NCBI GenBank assembly: GCA_943736015.1
Contig: OX031064.1
Coordinates: forward strand, 33,479,361 to 33,543,360
Direction: 5' to 3'
DNA length: 64,000 nt
Source: Tridacna crocea
Taxonomy: Eukaryota; Mollusca; Bivalvia; Cardiida; Cardiidae
The stretch's first letter is position 1; every line of letters begins with the position of its first letter. Under the pieces are notes generated by a model. It saw nothing but the letters and a program-made list of their open reading frames with translations, was not told where the DNA came from and did not search any database. Below, piece after piece: positions 23,701 to 34,042 of this stretch. The position numbers were made by a program, and so were the translations under genes.

Positions 23701-26700
23701 ACAAAATGAAACTGACTGAAAATTTGAAATAGAATTTTCTTTTCCTATGAATTTGTTATCTGGTAATCAGTATAATTATTACCATCTTCCACAATTTTCT
23801 ACGATAGTATTGTCATGAAATATACAATGTACTTCAGGATCCCAAAACAGGCTTATACACAGAGGTTTGCTGTTGTAAAGATGATATATGTTTTACCCCA
23901 GGATGGGTGGGGGATGGGACAGCCCATACTGTAATGAATACAGGAACACCAACAAATGGCATACAGCGGACCATTTTAATTGGTATAGGAATTGCTATTG
24001 GTTTACTTTTAGCTGGTGAGTACTTGATTGCATTCCAAAGATTATTTTGGAATATGTTGTCTTTCAGGGGAATCTTTTTTAAAGATTGATAAAGTGTTAC
24101 TCTATGTAGGTCTAGGTTTTTTTTGTCTTACAATATTTACAAATCAACCCATGATAAATTGTGACTTATTGTATGTCATTGTTGTATGTCATGATGAGGT
24201 ACTGTATTTACAAATCGTAAATAAATCTATGTCTATGTCTTTTTTTTTCCTGAGAAAGAACAATAACAAAAATTGTTTAGCTTCACAGATTAAAGGCTAA
24301 AAGTAAATTAATATTATATCATGGTATGGTTTCTATAGTCTTAACATGCTTACCGATCTGCCTGTTTGTCCATCAAATAACTTCATATTTCCTTGTGTGG
24401 TACATAGAACAGAAATTTTCTATTGGGTTTAATTTTTTAATGTACATAAGAGTATATATATTGTCAAAATGTCCAAGAATGTTTGAATGAAGAAAATACT
24501 TTAAACCAGATTCTGAAATCAAACATTTTGTAATCTGAAATATTTCAAAGCAACAGCTCCACTCAGATTGAATTTAACTCTTGCTACACACACCTGATTT
24601 TTAACGACCCCTAGAAAGAAAGCTTTTGAAAACATTGTGGGAAAAGGAGAAAATGCAGGTAACCAGCATTTTCTCCTTTTCCAACAATGTTTTTTACCCT
24701 TCCCAAATCTACCCTTCCCAAACCTACCCTTCCCAAACCCATCTTTCTACCCTTCCCAAATCAACTTTTAATTTTTGATTAATATTTTTTTGTTGTCTGC
24801 AAATGCCTTGAATTTGGACTAGTCCAAAATTTTGTTGTTTGGTAAAGAGTTACGTTATAAAGCAGCTTGCAGCAATGAACCAAATGTCATATCTTGAAAT
24901 GAGCAATTATAAAATTGTAATACTGCCATCGAGAGATTTTTTTTTTTAATTTTGTCAAAATGAAATAATAAGTTTCTGTAAGACCAAATGTGTAACAGCA
25001 CATCTTTTTTGTCACTCCTGTAAGGTAATATTCCATATACAGCCTCAAATTTGATCATTCAATTACCAGGTTTTAAGCATGATTCTTACAGGCACAAGAT
25101 AGGCCTTGAGTGTACTAGAAAATGATGAGGACATGAAAACTGCTGATTGGACATGAATTGTTTTGTTTTGCAATTTATTTGCTACTAGAGAAAGCAGTTG
25201 TGTCTGCAGAGAGTACTATTGTACTATGTGCCATGCTCTTGCAAAAGGTTGTTTAACTCTTTACCAGACGACAAAATTACAGACTGGTCAAAATTGAAAC
25301 AGTTGCAGACGACAAAATTAATCTGTCTGAAAAATTGAAATTTGTTTTAGGAAGGGTAGAAAATATTGTGGGAAAAGGAGAAAATGCTGGTTACCAGCAT
25401 TTTCTCCTTTTCCCAAAATGTTTTTAAAAAGTCTCTTTCCAAGAGTCGTTAAAAGTCTGGATTGTGTGGTAAAGAGTTAATGAATCTTTAATATAACTTA
25501 TCAGGGTCCAAAAATTTTTAGAATTCTTACTTGTCCACCTGCCATTTTGCATTTGTCCTTCAGTTAGACACAGAAGGATAATCCACTTGCCCCCACCAAA
25601 TTTTTACTGGTAAGGACGAGCAGACGAGTGGATTTTTTGGAAATAAGAAATATTGTCAACTAAACCCTATGTTTTGGGTACTCATTAAAACCGTCTCATT
25701 GAGACGATTCTAATGAGTACCCACACCATAGGGTTTGAAACAGAAATGATGGATTTGGTTTACCATCACTCCCTCTTATGCGGAGCTCTGATTGTACCAA
25801 ACAAGATATCTTTTTGTTATTGATCAATAAAATCTATTTTGTCAAACAACTGACTGAGTCCTAAGGTAGAGCGGTCCCTTGACATGTAGAAAATCGACTC
25901 AGTAGCAAATTGTGTCAACCCAGATCAGCCTACTTTGACTGCAAAGGCTGACTTAGTCGAATACTTTTTTCAGACGGGTCAAACCACCATTTCACAGAGC
26001 ATGCTTAACTCATTACCAAACGCCAATATTTTAGGTGTGTCTAAATCGAAAGCATTTGCAGACGACAAAATAAAAGTGACAGAAAATTTGAAATTTGTTT
26101 TGTGAAGGATAGAAAACATTGTGAGAAAATGCTGGTTACCAGCATTTTCTCCTTTTCCCACAATGTTTTCTAAAGGCTTCTTTCTCAGGGGCATCAAAAG
26201 TAGGGATTGTGTGGTAATGGAATAAATGGCAGTGTAGAACTTAAAACTGGCTACAACTATTGTTGTGTACGTATGTGTATGTGGTGTCTGTGGTTGTGAG
26301 ATAGAGCGTCGGCCTCGTAACTATGAGTTCCCGAGTTTGATACCCGGGAGTGGGTGTTAACTTTGGGGGTTTTTCATTGGCCCACACATTTGGCGTGAGT
26401 ACTGGTGTAGTTCCCAGGAAGCAGAATTGAGAGAGATTAGTATAAGCTGTAAGAATGTGTTACTCAATGGATGTAAAATAAATACGTTTAACCCTTTACC
26501 ACACAGTGCCGACTTTTGACGCTCCTGGAAAAGAAGCCTTTTGAAAACATTGTGGGAAAAGAAGAAAATGCTGGTAACCAGCATTTTCTCCTTTTCCCAC
26601 AGTGTTTTCAATTCTATCAAAGAAAAATTACACCATTTGAGCCACACTGAAATTGTCGTCTGCAAATGCTTTCAATTTGGAGAAGGCTGAAATTTTGTTG

Positions 26701-26889
26701 TCTGGTAAAAGGTTAAAATAAGTATTGTTGTTTTGTATTTCAGCTGTAGCAGTATTTATTGTGATGAAATATAGAAAGTTCAAATCAAATAAAAAGCAAG
26801 ACAGCCATTGTGAGATGGTTTACAGTGCGGTTATGGACGCTGAGGACACTAGAGATATGGACAATGTAAACATTCTGCCGAAAGCGTAA
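17740..26889 (+). CDS. Two-domain Ly6/uPAR (three-finger) single-pass membrane protein, 6 exons
   Basis: Exons: 17740-17852, 19597-19915, 20071-20200, 22344-22519, 23838-24015, 26744-26889. Phases 2,0,1,0,1 are consistent, giving 353 aa. Residues 1-21 look like a signal peptide (MLLGYRFYLVVAATFIESIA). Three-finger domain 1 (about 49-163) has the classic eight cysteines: C51, C67, C102, C128, C134, C154, C155, C161, ending YCCNDVNNCN. Domain 2 (about 174-265) has C176, C193, C200, C223, C229, C257-C259 and C264, plus an extra C242. A transmembrane helix lies at about 291-313, followed by a basic stop-transfer segment (KYRKFKSNKK) and a 40-residue tail containing Y332 in MVYSAVM. N-glycosylation sequons are at N64, N89 and N146. 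Most Ly6 proteins are GPI-anchored with one domain, so two domains plus a helix and tail suggests a receptor. Exon 1 is the weakest part, supported by phase and signal-peptide character only. A TATAAAA at 17705 is only 35 bp before the ATG, perhaps too close to serve. I cannot name an orthologue. Confidence 0.85.
18069..18274 (+). repeat. Left LTR with tRNA-like A and B boxes
   Basis: Contains TGGCTAAGTGG (A box, 18153-18163) and AGTTCGAATCC (B box, about 18196-18206), spaced as in a tRNA gene. The T-stem pairing is poor, so this is a Pol III promoter-like remnant and not a working tRNA. Confidence 0.8.
18275..18292 (+). other. tRNA-Pro primer-binding site of the miniature retroelement
   Basis: Eighteen bases match the complement of the 3' end of tRNA-Pro including CCA, abutting the left LTR with no gap. 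Confidence 0.8.
18391..18596 (+). repeat. Right LTR
   Basis: Same length as the left LTR with a handful of differences, for example CTCAGTGG for CTAAGTGG in the A box, and changes near TTGTTACGGACTTCG. Confidence 0.85.
19372..19553 (+). mobile_element. Family A MITE, hairpin half deleted
   Basis: Left end and outer right end are recognisable; one hairpin arm is missing. It ends 44 bp before the splice acceptor of exon 2 of the three-finger gene. Confidence 0.6.
20350..20450 (+). repeat. Dispersed repeat with a conserved short reading frame
   Basis: Encodes SVITVDLYFKLGHIVISQNG; compare 11195 and 32200. Confidence 0.4.
20499..20726 (+). mobile_element. Family A' MITE, old
   Basis: Begins aaccctttactccatagatactcattt and ends ggtaaagggttaa; a subfamily with different flanks around the same type of hairpin (compare 36156). 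Confidence 0.6.
21050..21303 (+). mobile_element. Family A MITE
   Basis: Perfect arm pair aggagaaaatgctgg / ccagcattttctcct. Its final TTAA (21300-21303) begins the next damaged copy. Confidence 0.82.
21304..21457 (+). mobile_element. Family A MITE, damaged
   Basis: Hairpin variant gtagaaaatgctg / cagcattttctac with both arms changed; loop enlarged (gtttcaagc). Confidence 0.6.
21458..21685 (-). mobile_element. Family A MITE
   Basis: Intact ends; right arm has tttgccaca for tttcccaca. Confidence 0.85.
21755..21955 (+). mobile_element. Family A MITE, decayed hairpin
   Basis: Outer parts match; the centre is reduced to ggaggaaatacattttctac. Confidence 0.5.
22049..22274 (+). mobile_element. 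Family A MITE
   Basis: Tip gctgctaaccagc: here only one arm changed. It ends 70 bp before exon 4 of the three-finger gene. Confidence 0.8.
22640..22820 (+). repeat. Fragment of a tacccccgc...gtctgtctgt element
   Basis: Starts tatacccccgcaaaatgaa and has a (gtct)n run, like the left part of 35095-35415. Confidence 0.45.
23003..23226 (+). mobile_element. Family A MITE, old
   Basis: Recognisable ends and a decayed hairpin (gctggttttcagc). A degenerate reverse copy follows to 23425. Confidence 0.6.
23430..23603 (+). mobile_element. Family A MITE, left arm deleted
   Basis: ttaacccattaccacacaatc, then straight into the right arm. A reverse fragment follows at 23640-23735. Confidence 0.65.
24574..24855 (+). 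mobile_element. Family A MITE with internal tandem expansion
   Basis: The cccttccca segment is repeated about four times at 24707-24762 as ~16-17 bp units. Confidence 0.8.
25253..25480 (-). mobile_element. Family A MITE
   Basis: Full length with TTAA at both ends; one arm reads cccaaaatg. Confidence 0.85.
25674..25795. repeat. Family F palindromic repeat
   Basis: The palindrome accctatg...gggtactcatt, cgtctcattgagacg centre, and its complement occupy 25674-25735; the shared flank runs on to 25795. Confidence 0.8.
25855..25980 (+). mobile_element. Family B2 MITE, decayed
   Basis: Core gatcagcct...aggctgac is still visible; the flank matches 63895-64000. Confidence 0.55.
26005..26224 (-). 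mobile_element. Family A MITE, shortened left arm
   Basis: The left arm has lost about 9 bases (cattgtgagaaaatgctgg); right arm complete. Confidence 0.82.
26281..26470 (+). mobile_element. tRNA-derived SINE, family T
   Basis: tRNA-like head with ggttgtgagatagagcg and gagtttgatacccgg. The body (cattggcccacacatttggcg) is shared with 52652-52841 and 55853-56032. Confidence 0.72.
26488..26716 (+). mobile_element. Family A MITE
   Basis: Ends 27 bp before the acceptor of the last exon of the three-finger gene. Confidence 0.85.
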
Positions 26890-26967
26890 CCAAAATGTAA
26901 GGATTAGTGGGAGGTCAGATAAGCTGGAAGTATGTAATTTCTTACGGAATACATATAAGTCCAGAGT

Positions 26968-27200
26968 TTAACTCTTTTATACCGCACAATCCCGACTTAA
27001 AACGACTGTGAGAGAGAAAGCTTTTGAAAACATTATGGGAAAAGAAGAAAATGCTGGTCACCAGCATTTTCTTCTTTTCCCATAATGTTTTCTACCCTTC
27101 CAAGAGCTAATTTCAATTTTTGATTCACTTTTGATTTGTTGTCTGCAAATGCTTTCAAATTGGTCCAGTCTAAAAACTTTATTGTGTGGTAAAGAGTAAA
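26968..27200 (+). mobile_element. Family A MITE, fully co-varied hairpin
   Basis: The arms carry two paired changes against the consensus (attatggg / cccataat and agaagaaaa / ttttcttct) with no mismatch. It starts 78 bp after the stop codon of the three-finger gene. Confidence 0.88.
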
Positions 27201-28290
27201 CAAATCTGAGGTGTAAAGCTCTTGAAAAGGTTGTTTGATCAGGAGAAAATGCTGGTAACCAGCATTTTCTCCTTTTTATACGCCCGAAGGGTCGTATTAT
27301 GTTATACCCCCGGTCGTCCGTCCGTCCGTCCGTCCGTCCGTTAGCAATTTCTTGTGTGCGCAACTCCTCCTACAGTTTTCATCGGAATTATTTGAAACTT
27401 GCCACAATGAATCTCCATGATGTCTAGTTGTGCACCTGGGTCTTAGAATTTTTATCGCTGTTTCCGTTCCAAAATTATCTGCCCTTGATTTCTGAAATAA
27501 CCAACTTTTCACTTTGAATTTTTGTTCAGGCCATAACTTCCATACCATAAAAGGTATTAAATTGAAACTACATACACTGATAGAACACATTATGGAGAAG
27601 TGCAGTGCACAAGAACCATAACTCTGCCACTTTTATTTTTTGAGTTACAGCCCTTTGTTAATTTTCAGTTTGAATTTTTGTCCAGGCCATAACTTCTGAA
27701 CTATAAAAGCTATTAACTGTGAACTTCATACACTGATAGATAACATTGTGGAGAAGTGCATCGCACATGAACCATAACTCTGTGACTTCTATTTTTTGAG
27801 TTATTGCCCTTTGTTAATTTTCAGTTTGAATTTTTGTCCAGGCCATAACTTCCAAACTATAAAAGCTAATAACTTGCAACCTCATATAGTGAAAGAACAC
27901 TTTATGGAGAAGTGCATTGCACATGAACCATAACTCTGCGACCTTTATTTTTTTACTTATTGCCCTTTGTTAATTTTCAGTTTGAATTTTTGTCCAGGCC
28001 ATAACTTCCAAACTATAAAAGCTAATAACTTGCAACTTCATACACCGATAGAACACATTATGGAGAAGTGCAGTGCACATGAACCATAACTCTGCGTCAT
28101 TTCAACTCATTTCACTGACAAGCCCCTTCGGGCGTATATGCGCCGCTTTGCGAAGCTCTTGTTCAACAATGTTTTTTATCCTTTCATCCTTGGATCAAAT
28201 TAACAGCCTTAATTTTTATCATGCAAATGCTTTGAATTGGGACCATTCTAAAATTTTGTCATTTGGGCCCTTGTTTACAAATCATTCTTA
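27193..28290 (+). mobile_element. Family A MITE split by a larger insertion
   Basis: The left half ends in the hairpin at about 27277; the right half resumes with caatgttttttatcc at about 28165. Confidence 0.7.
27278..28165 (+). mobile_element. Element with inverted ends and 156 bp tandem units
   Basis: Inverted ends tatacgcccgaagg and ccttcgggcgtata. A (gtcc)n run lies at 27313-27341. The motif tttgtccaggccataactt recurs at 27521, 27677, 27833 and 27989, exactly 156 bp apart. A short tail cgccgctttgcgaagctctt follows the right end. Confidence 0.8.
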
Positions 28291-28490
28291 ACCCTGAATC
28301 AAATGACAAAAATTTAGACTGGTCCAAATTGAAAGCACTTACAGACAGCAAAATATACATGTACATAACACAAAGATTGAAATTGTTTCTAGCAGGGTAG
28401 AAAACAGCATTTTCACCTTTTGCTACATTTTTTGTCAAAAGCCTTCTACCTCAGGGTCGTAAAAAGCAGGGATTGTTTAGTAAAGGTTTC
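28287..28490 (-). mobile_element. Family A MITE, one arm deleted
   Basis: Outer regions match; the centre goes from tagaaaac straight to agcattttcacc. Confidence 0.6.
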
Positions 28491-28662
28491 AGAACATTCT
28501 TTGTCTTGTTCTCAAGTACTGTCAAAATTTGAAAGAGATAGAGCATCTGATTGGCTGAACCATTATCCAAACAGTGTAGCCAATCAGAAGTTACGTTTCG
28601 TTCTAATCTAGAGTCAAGCAAAGAATGAAATTAAGAATGGTTGGTGAATTTGGATCCTAGAG
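28477..28662. mobile_element. Family E palindromic MITE
   Basis: catctgattggctgaacc and gtagccaatcagaagtt arms; ends at ttaagaatggttggtgaat. Confidence 0.7.
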
Positions 28663-28733
28663 AGTAAAGACATTTCTGTTCTAAAACCTTTGTTGTGTGT
28701 ACTGTATTGATCTGTCTCGTGGACGATATTCTA

Positions 28734-28961
28734 TTAACCCATTACCACTCAATCCCTACTTTTGACGCCCCTGAGAAAGAAGCCTTTTGAAAACACAGTG
28801 GGAAAAGGAGAAAATGCTGGTAACCAGCATTTTCTCCTTTTCCCACAGTGTTTTCTACCCTTCACAGAAAAAAATTCTATTTTCGGTCACCTTTATTTTG
28901 TCGTCTGCAAATGCTTTCAATTTGGACCAGTCCAAAATTTTCTCGTGTGGTAATGGGTTAA
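28734..28961 (+). mobile_element. Family A MITE, reference-quality copy
   Basis: TTAA at both ends, both termini intact, and a perfect tip. Used here as the forward type example. Confidence 0.9.
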
Positions 28962-29333
28962 GTACATGTACCTTAACATGGATATGTAAATATTACTTTC
29001 GAATTTACAAATGTTTCCTTGTCTGTGCTGTTGATTAAGAAAATTCAATGTAAAAATGTATTAGTTATGCTTTATTATTTTTTGTAAAGTTTATATGAAA
29101 TTAAACATAATGTCTTTCATATATTACAATGTATGAGTTTTGCAAATTACATTAAATTTATAAGGAAACTATCCAAAATAGATGTAGCTCAACTTCACTT
29201 GATAAGCAGAATTATTTGTATAACATAACCCTAACTTTTGTTAAGTTTTCTCCCTTGATTTTAATCATGCAAATTAATAATTCTTATATCAACTTTGACA
29301 ACTTCAGTTGTTGCTGTGGCTGGTACAGACCAA

Positions 29334-29363
29334 GATCAGACTGCACAAGATGTGCAGTCTGAT
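29334..29363. repeat. Family G palindrome
   Basis: gatcagactgcac and its complement around agat; a diverged copy of the flank lies at 29535-29560. Confidence 0.75.
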
Positions 29364-29790
29364 CTTTGATCTACTCTGTCCACTTTTCTTAGATATCAAT
29401 GACTAAAGCAACTTAAGAATTGCACTTCTTTGGGTTGTTATTGTAAACTGAATAATGTCCACCTGGTTTCTTTGATGCCCTTAAAGTTTTCCCAACTAAT
29501 CGTACATAGAGGATTTTTTTTTAAAAAAGTATGCAGTCTGATCTTTGAGCTTCAGTCTGCTTTGCTTACCTACCCATAAAAAAAGCAAGCTTAAAAATGC
29601 ACTTATTTTGGTCTTAAGTACACACTGAAAAAATAACTGTTTGGTTAATTTGATGCCTGAAGGGTTATGACAACTAAATTAAATGGTGGGTTTCAGAAGA
29701 TTGAACTTCATGTAAATAAGAGGAAATGTTTGTATACTTCAAGCTCAGTTACCTTGATACATGCTACTTTTCTTAACTTTTTATTCCCTG

Positions 29791-30019
29791 TTAACTCATT
29801 ACCAAACGACAATATTATGGACTTGTCCAAATTGAAAGCATTTGCAGAGGACATAATAAAAGTGACGGAAAATTTGAAATTTGTTTTGTGTAGGGTAGAA
29901 AACATTGTAGGAAAAGGAGAAAATGCTGGTTATCAGTATTTTCTCCTTTTTCCACAATGTTTTCTAAAGGCTTCTTTCTCAGGGGCGTCAAAAGTAGGGA
30001 TTGTGTGGTAATGGGTTAA
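29791..30019 (-). mobile_element. Family A MITE
   Basis: Full length; tip ctggttatcag. Confidence 0.87.
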
Positions 30020-30083
30020 ACTTGATTATTTTTGTCAGACTAAACTATTCTGATAATTTTCACTTTACTATTCAGTTTATGTT

Positions 30084-30283
30084 TTAACCCTTTACCACAT
30101 GACAATTATGTGGACTTGTCCATTTGAAAGCATTTGCAGACGATAATTTAAATACTGCTCAATTAAAGAAATTTGTCATAAATAGGAGAATTGTTGGAAA
30201 AGGAGAAAAAGCATTTTCTCCTTTTCACACAATGTTTTCAAAATCCTTTGATCTTTGGGTCAAGATTGTGTGGAAAAGGGTTA
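30084..30283 (-). mobile_element. Family A MITE, hairpin tip deleted
   Basis: Arms meet at ggagaaaaagcattttctcc. Confidence 0.65.
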
Positions 30284-30416
30284 CTAAAGTTGTTTATATT
30301 GTTAAGTAATGTTGATATCAAAAAGTAAATCCAACGTCATTTGATGTGCCAAGGTAGTTAAGAAACGCCTTAATATTATTGTGATTTGGTTATATTTTGC
30401 CATGAATTGTTCATGT

Positions 30417-30681
30417 TAACTTTACTACATAAGAATTTTTTTTCTTTTCAAAATTGATTGCATTCGCAGACAGCAGTTTAAATATGGCTGGATTGATGGA
30501 ATATTTTTTTGTAAAAGGGTAGGAAATATTATGAGAAAAGGAGAAAATTCTGCTTACCAGCATTTTCTCCTTTTCCCACAATGTTTTCAAAAGGCTCTTT
30601 ACTCAGGGTCTTTCCACAATGTTTTCAAAAGGCTTTTAACTGCGGGTCGATAAAATTCAGGATTGTGTGGTAAAGAGTTAA
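30417..30681 (-). mobile_element. Family A MITE with duplicated right arm
   Basis: cacaatgttttcaaaaggct occurs twice (about 30577 and 30606). A damaged copy follows from the same TTAA to 30810. Confidence 0.65.
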
Positions 30682-30828
30682 TCCATTACCCAAAATATTA
30701 TTTGCCTTGTCAAAGACATGTTCCAACCTTTGGGCCACATTTCTTTTGTTGCCTCCAAATAATTTCAGTTTAGAATAGACTGGTCAAAAATTTTGTTGTG
30801 TGGTGAAGGATGAAATTATTATGAATGT

Positions 30829-31002
30829 AATAAATAGAGGATAATCAACTGGTTGTTTTTGATATGAAAAATATCTCACGAGGATGCGTTGTTGGGCGTT
30901 GAAAAAACGAGTGCGCAGCACGAGTTTTTTTAACGCCTTACGACGCGTCCGAGTGAGATATTTTTCATATAAAAAACAACCAGTTGATTATTCTATTTAT
31001 TA
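30829..31002. mobile_element. Long palindromic MITE, ~70 bp arms
   Basis: Left end ataaatagaggataatcaac and right complement. Inner arms tatctcac / gtgagata and cgtt...aacg are almost fully paired. Confidence 0.82.
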
Positions 31003-31304
31003 TATACCTTATTAACATCATTATTTGTAATTTTGCGTTTGAAAGTCGAAAAAATGTAGTCGAAAAAAAAAAGTAGTTCCCAAATTACGTCAGGAAGTGA
31101 AAGTGAAAGTTGATAACGTCACTAGTGATGATATCAAAATTTATTACACTGGGAAATTCCAGGATTTCACTGCTAGGTATATAATAAAGATGTTGACCAC
31201 CCCTCAAGGTGTGTTGTTCATGTACGATATAAGTTGGGGCTACTCATTAATTATCGTATATGTTAAAGTGACGATTGTTTGGTAAAGGCTTTATTACCCC
31301 AAGT

Positions 31305-31533
31305 TTAACCCATTACCACACGACAAAATTTTAGACTGGTTCAAATTGAAAGCATTTGAAGACGACAGAATAAAGGTGACAAAAAAATTGAAATTTGTTC
31401 TGGGAAGGGTAGAAAACACTGTGGGAAAAGGAGAAAATGCTGGTTACCAGCATTTTCTCCTTTTCCTACAGTGTTTTCAAAAGGCTTCTTTCTCAGGGGC
31501 GTCAAAAGTAGGGATTGAGTGGTAAAGGGTTAA
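31305..31533 (-). mobile_element. Family A MITE
   Basis: Same cactg / cagtg stem variant as 8809. Its end TTAA also starts the next copy. Confidence 0.87.
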
Positions 31534-31737
31534 ATGACCCAGAGGTGAAGACCATTTGAAAACATTGTGAGAAAAGGAGAAAATGCTGGTAACCAGCATT
31601 TTTCCCATTTTCCCACAATGTTTTCTACTCATTCAAAAGGCGATTCTCATCAATTTAGCCCCAGTTATTATGTTGTCAACACGCGCTTTCGAGCTGGACA
31701 CACAATCATATAGTTTTGTTATGTGGAGATGGGTTAG
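31534..31737 (+). mobile_element. Family A MITE, chained
   Basis: Lacks the outer left 30 bases. It shares TTAA (31530-31533) with the previous copy and ends tggagatgggtta. Confidence 0.65.
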
Positions 31738-32199
31738 TGTTGTACAACAATTATTCAGATGTGTGATAGGTAAGGTTTTAGTTGTTACTGATATTTAGCC
31801 CAAATTTTATTGTTTTATATCCATTTTTTTGTATAAAGTGTATATATATATGAATATGTATATAGATTTTAATGTGCAACCAAATTTGTTGAAATGCTTT
31901 ATTACATTTACATGTAGTTAGATATTATATGAAGTGCATAATTTTACAAAGCTTATGTATACACATATTTGTTTTATATAAAATCTAAAGATGAAAATCA
32001 AACTATTTGTTACATGTGAAGCAAAAGGTTGTGGTTTATAAATTTCTTCTATAGCTTGGTTTATATTGGATCTTTTTCCATGTCTTTTTATTATTAGCTT
32101 GCTTGTTTTCAAAGAAGTGACGAGATATTGTCATTATCTAGGCGGCATCTGCATTGTTGTCATCTTTGTGTGAAGACTTTGACATTTTGTAATACCTCT

Positions 32200-32285
32200 G
32201 TTATTGCTTTAGATATTCATTTGAAACTTGGACAAGTTGTCAATTATCAAAAAGGGGAACCTTTACAACAAGAGAAGGTAATAAT
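32200..32285 (+). repeat. Dispersed repeat with a conserved short reading frame
   Basis: Encodes SVIALDIHLKLGQVVNYQKG; compare 11195 and 20350. Confidence 0.45.
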
Positions 32286-32502
32286 CAAAACAATTTTTAC
32301 ACAGTTATGGCCCTTTTTTTTTTCTTATCATTTTCACTGAAAATCAAGTATGTGCAGTCAAGCAATGCTACAATGCAGCATTGCTCTTCTTTCTCAAGTC
32401 TACAATGAATGGATGGACATTTACAGCGTAAACAATAAATAGTCCCCTTTAAGCCTTTATAATCTTGAAAAAGAAAACAAATGAAGGTTTGATGTGATAT
32501 AA

Positions 32503-32762
32503 ATGAGCCATACTCTGAAAAAAAGGGGCCTAGTGCATCTCTGTGATATACGATACTAGCCCAAGTCATCACATAATGGATCAACAAGAACAATTTTTTG
32601 AAATAATAAACTTAGTCATGAGGCACACCGGCCCATTGACAAACAGAAGATTGACAGCGAAAAGTATTGACCCAGGTCAGCCTGCGCGAACTTCGCAGGC
32701 TGACCTGGGTCGATAGTTTTCACAGATGCATTAAGGCCCTTTTTTGCAGAGCATGGCTCAAA
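32503..32762 (+). mobile_element. Family B2 MITE, full length
   Basis: Ends tgagccatactctg and cagagcatggctca; core cagcctgcgcgaacttcgca close to its right end. Confidence 0.82.
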
Positions 32763-32989
32763 TGTTATTTTTTGTGAATCTGTAGACATTGAATATGCTT
32801 TATGCAAATATGCTTTATCATTCCATGTTTTTAAGAAAGCAATCGATTGCTGTTACATTTGTTGCACTATGTTTTATTTGACAAATTGTAAATATTACAA
32901 AGGACCACTATGAAAAGGTTATTCCATTTTTATTCGGAATTCAGTGTAAACGTAGTTAATAATTAATGATTAGACTTAAATATTTTATG

Positions 32990-33150
32990 TTAACTCTTTA
33001 TCAAACCACAAAATTTTAGACTGGTCCAAAATGAAAGCAGTTGCAGATGACAAAATAAAAATAATTAAAAGATTGACATTTGTTTCCAGCAGGGTAGAAA
33101 ACATTGTGGGAAAAGGAGAAAATGCTTGTAACCAGTAATGCTGGTAAGTT
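32990..33150 (-). mobile_element. Family A MITE, truncated in the hairpin
   Basis: Stops after aaaatgcttgtaaccag. Another decayed fragment lies at 33292-33415. Confidence 0.65.
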
Positions 33151-33419
33151 CAATATCAAAGTTGCAATTGTCCAGAGTTGTTAAACTAACTGATCAGTGT
33201 ATATCGAAGACAAAACTGAATATTTTGTGCCATCTAATGTGAATCTACGTCAGCCATAAAGTCAAGAAATATAGATATATGCATTTTTACTCTTTATCGG
33301 ATTATTCCATATTTTAGCATCCTTGAGGTACAATGCTTTTGAAAACATCATTGAAAAAGGAGAAAATGCTGGTAACTAACATTTGCTGCTTTTTGCACAA
33401 TGTTTCATACCCATTGTAA

Positions 33420-33640
33420 TGACAAATATCATTGTTTGTGCTGTGTGTAGGACTTGTGACCTGGTTGTTGTGGTTGCGATACCCGCTTGAGGCAAACTTG
33501 CTCTCTCGCAATATTTCACCTCTCACCTCTGATGCATGTTAGAAAGTAGTCAGTGCCTTGGAAAGAAGATTGTGTCAGTACTGGTGTGAGAAAGCAAGGA
33601 AACACATACAGTCATGTTTGCACTGACTGCCACAATATGA
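33420..33640 (+). mobile_element. tRNA-derived SINE, family U
   Basis: ggttgcgatacccgc at the B-box position; body agtactggtgtgagaaagca. Related copies, more diverged: 37745-38010 and 42885-43075. Confidence 0.58.
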
Positions 33641-33767
33641 CCAAAGCTTTTAAAACAGCCTGAAACTACAATTCTGTCAATTAATCAATTTTTTGGCTAC
33701 TTTTAATATGTCGTCTGAAACTGTTTTCATCTTTTGAAAGTCAAATTTTATGGCATCTGTTAGAGAG

Positions 33768-33994
33768 TTAACTTTTTAACCACACAACAAAATTTTAGAC
33801 ATGTCCAAATTCAAAGTCTCTGCAAACAATAAATGAAATGTTGCTCAAATTATGGGGTATGACATTGGTAGGACAGAAAACATTTGTGGAAAAAGGAGAA
33901 AATTCTGGTTACATTTTCTCCTTTTCCCACAAATGTTTTCTAAACCGCCCTATATTTGGCCTTTCCAGCTCGAGATTGTGTGTTCAAGGGCTAT
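33768..33994 (-). mobile_element. Family A MITE with paired insertion
   Basis: An extra T in one arm (catttgtgg) is matched by an extra A in the other (ccacaaatg). Confidence 0.7.
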
Positions 33995-34042
33995 GGATTG
34001 AATTTGGGGTACAGACATAATACATGTAAAAAGTAAACACCA

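Noticed and set aside
21050-23735. CRISPR-like series of regularly recurring palindromes
   Set aside because: The spacing is irregular, orientation alternates, and the units are MITEs in an animal genome.
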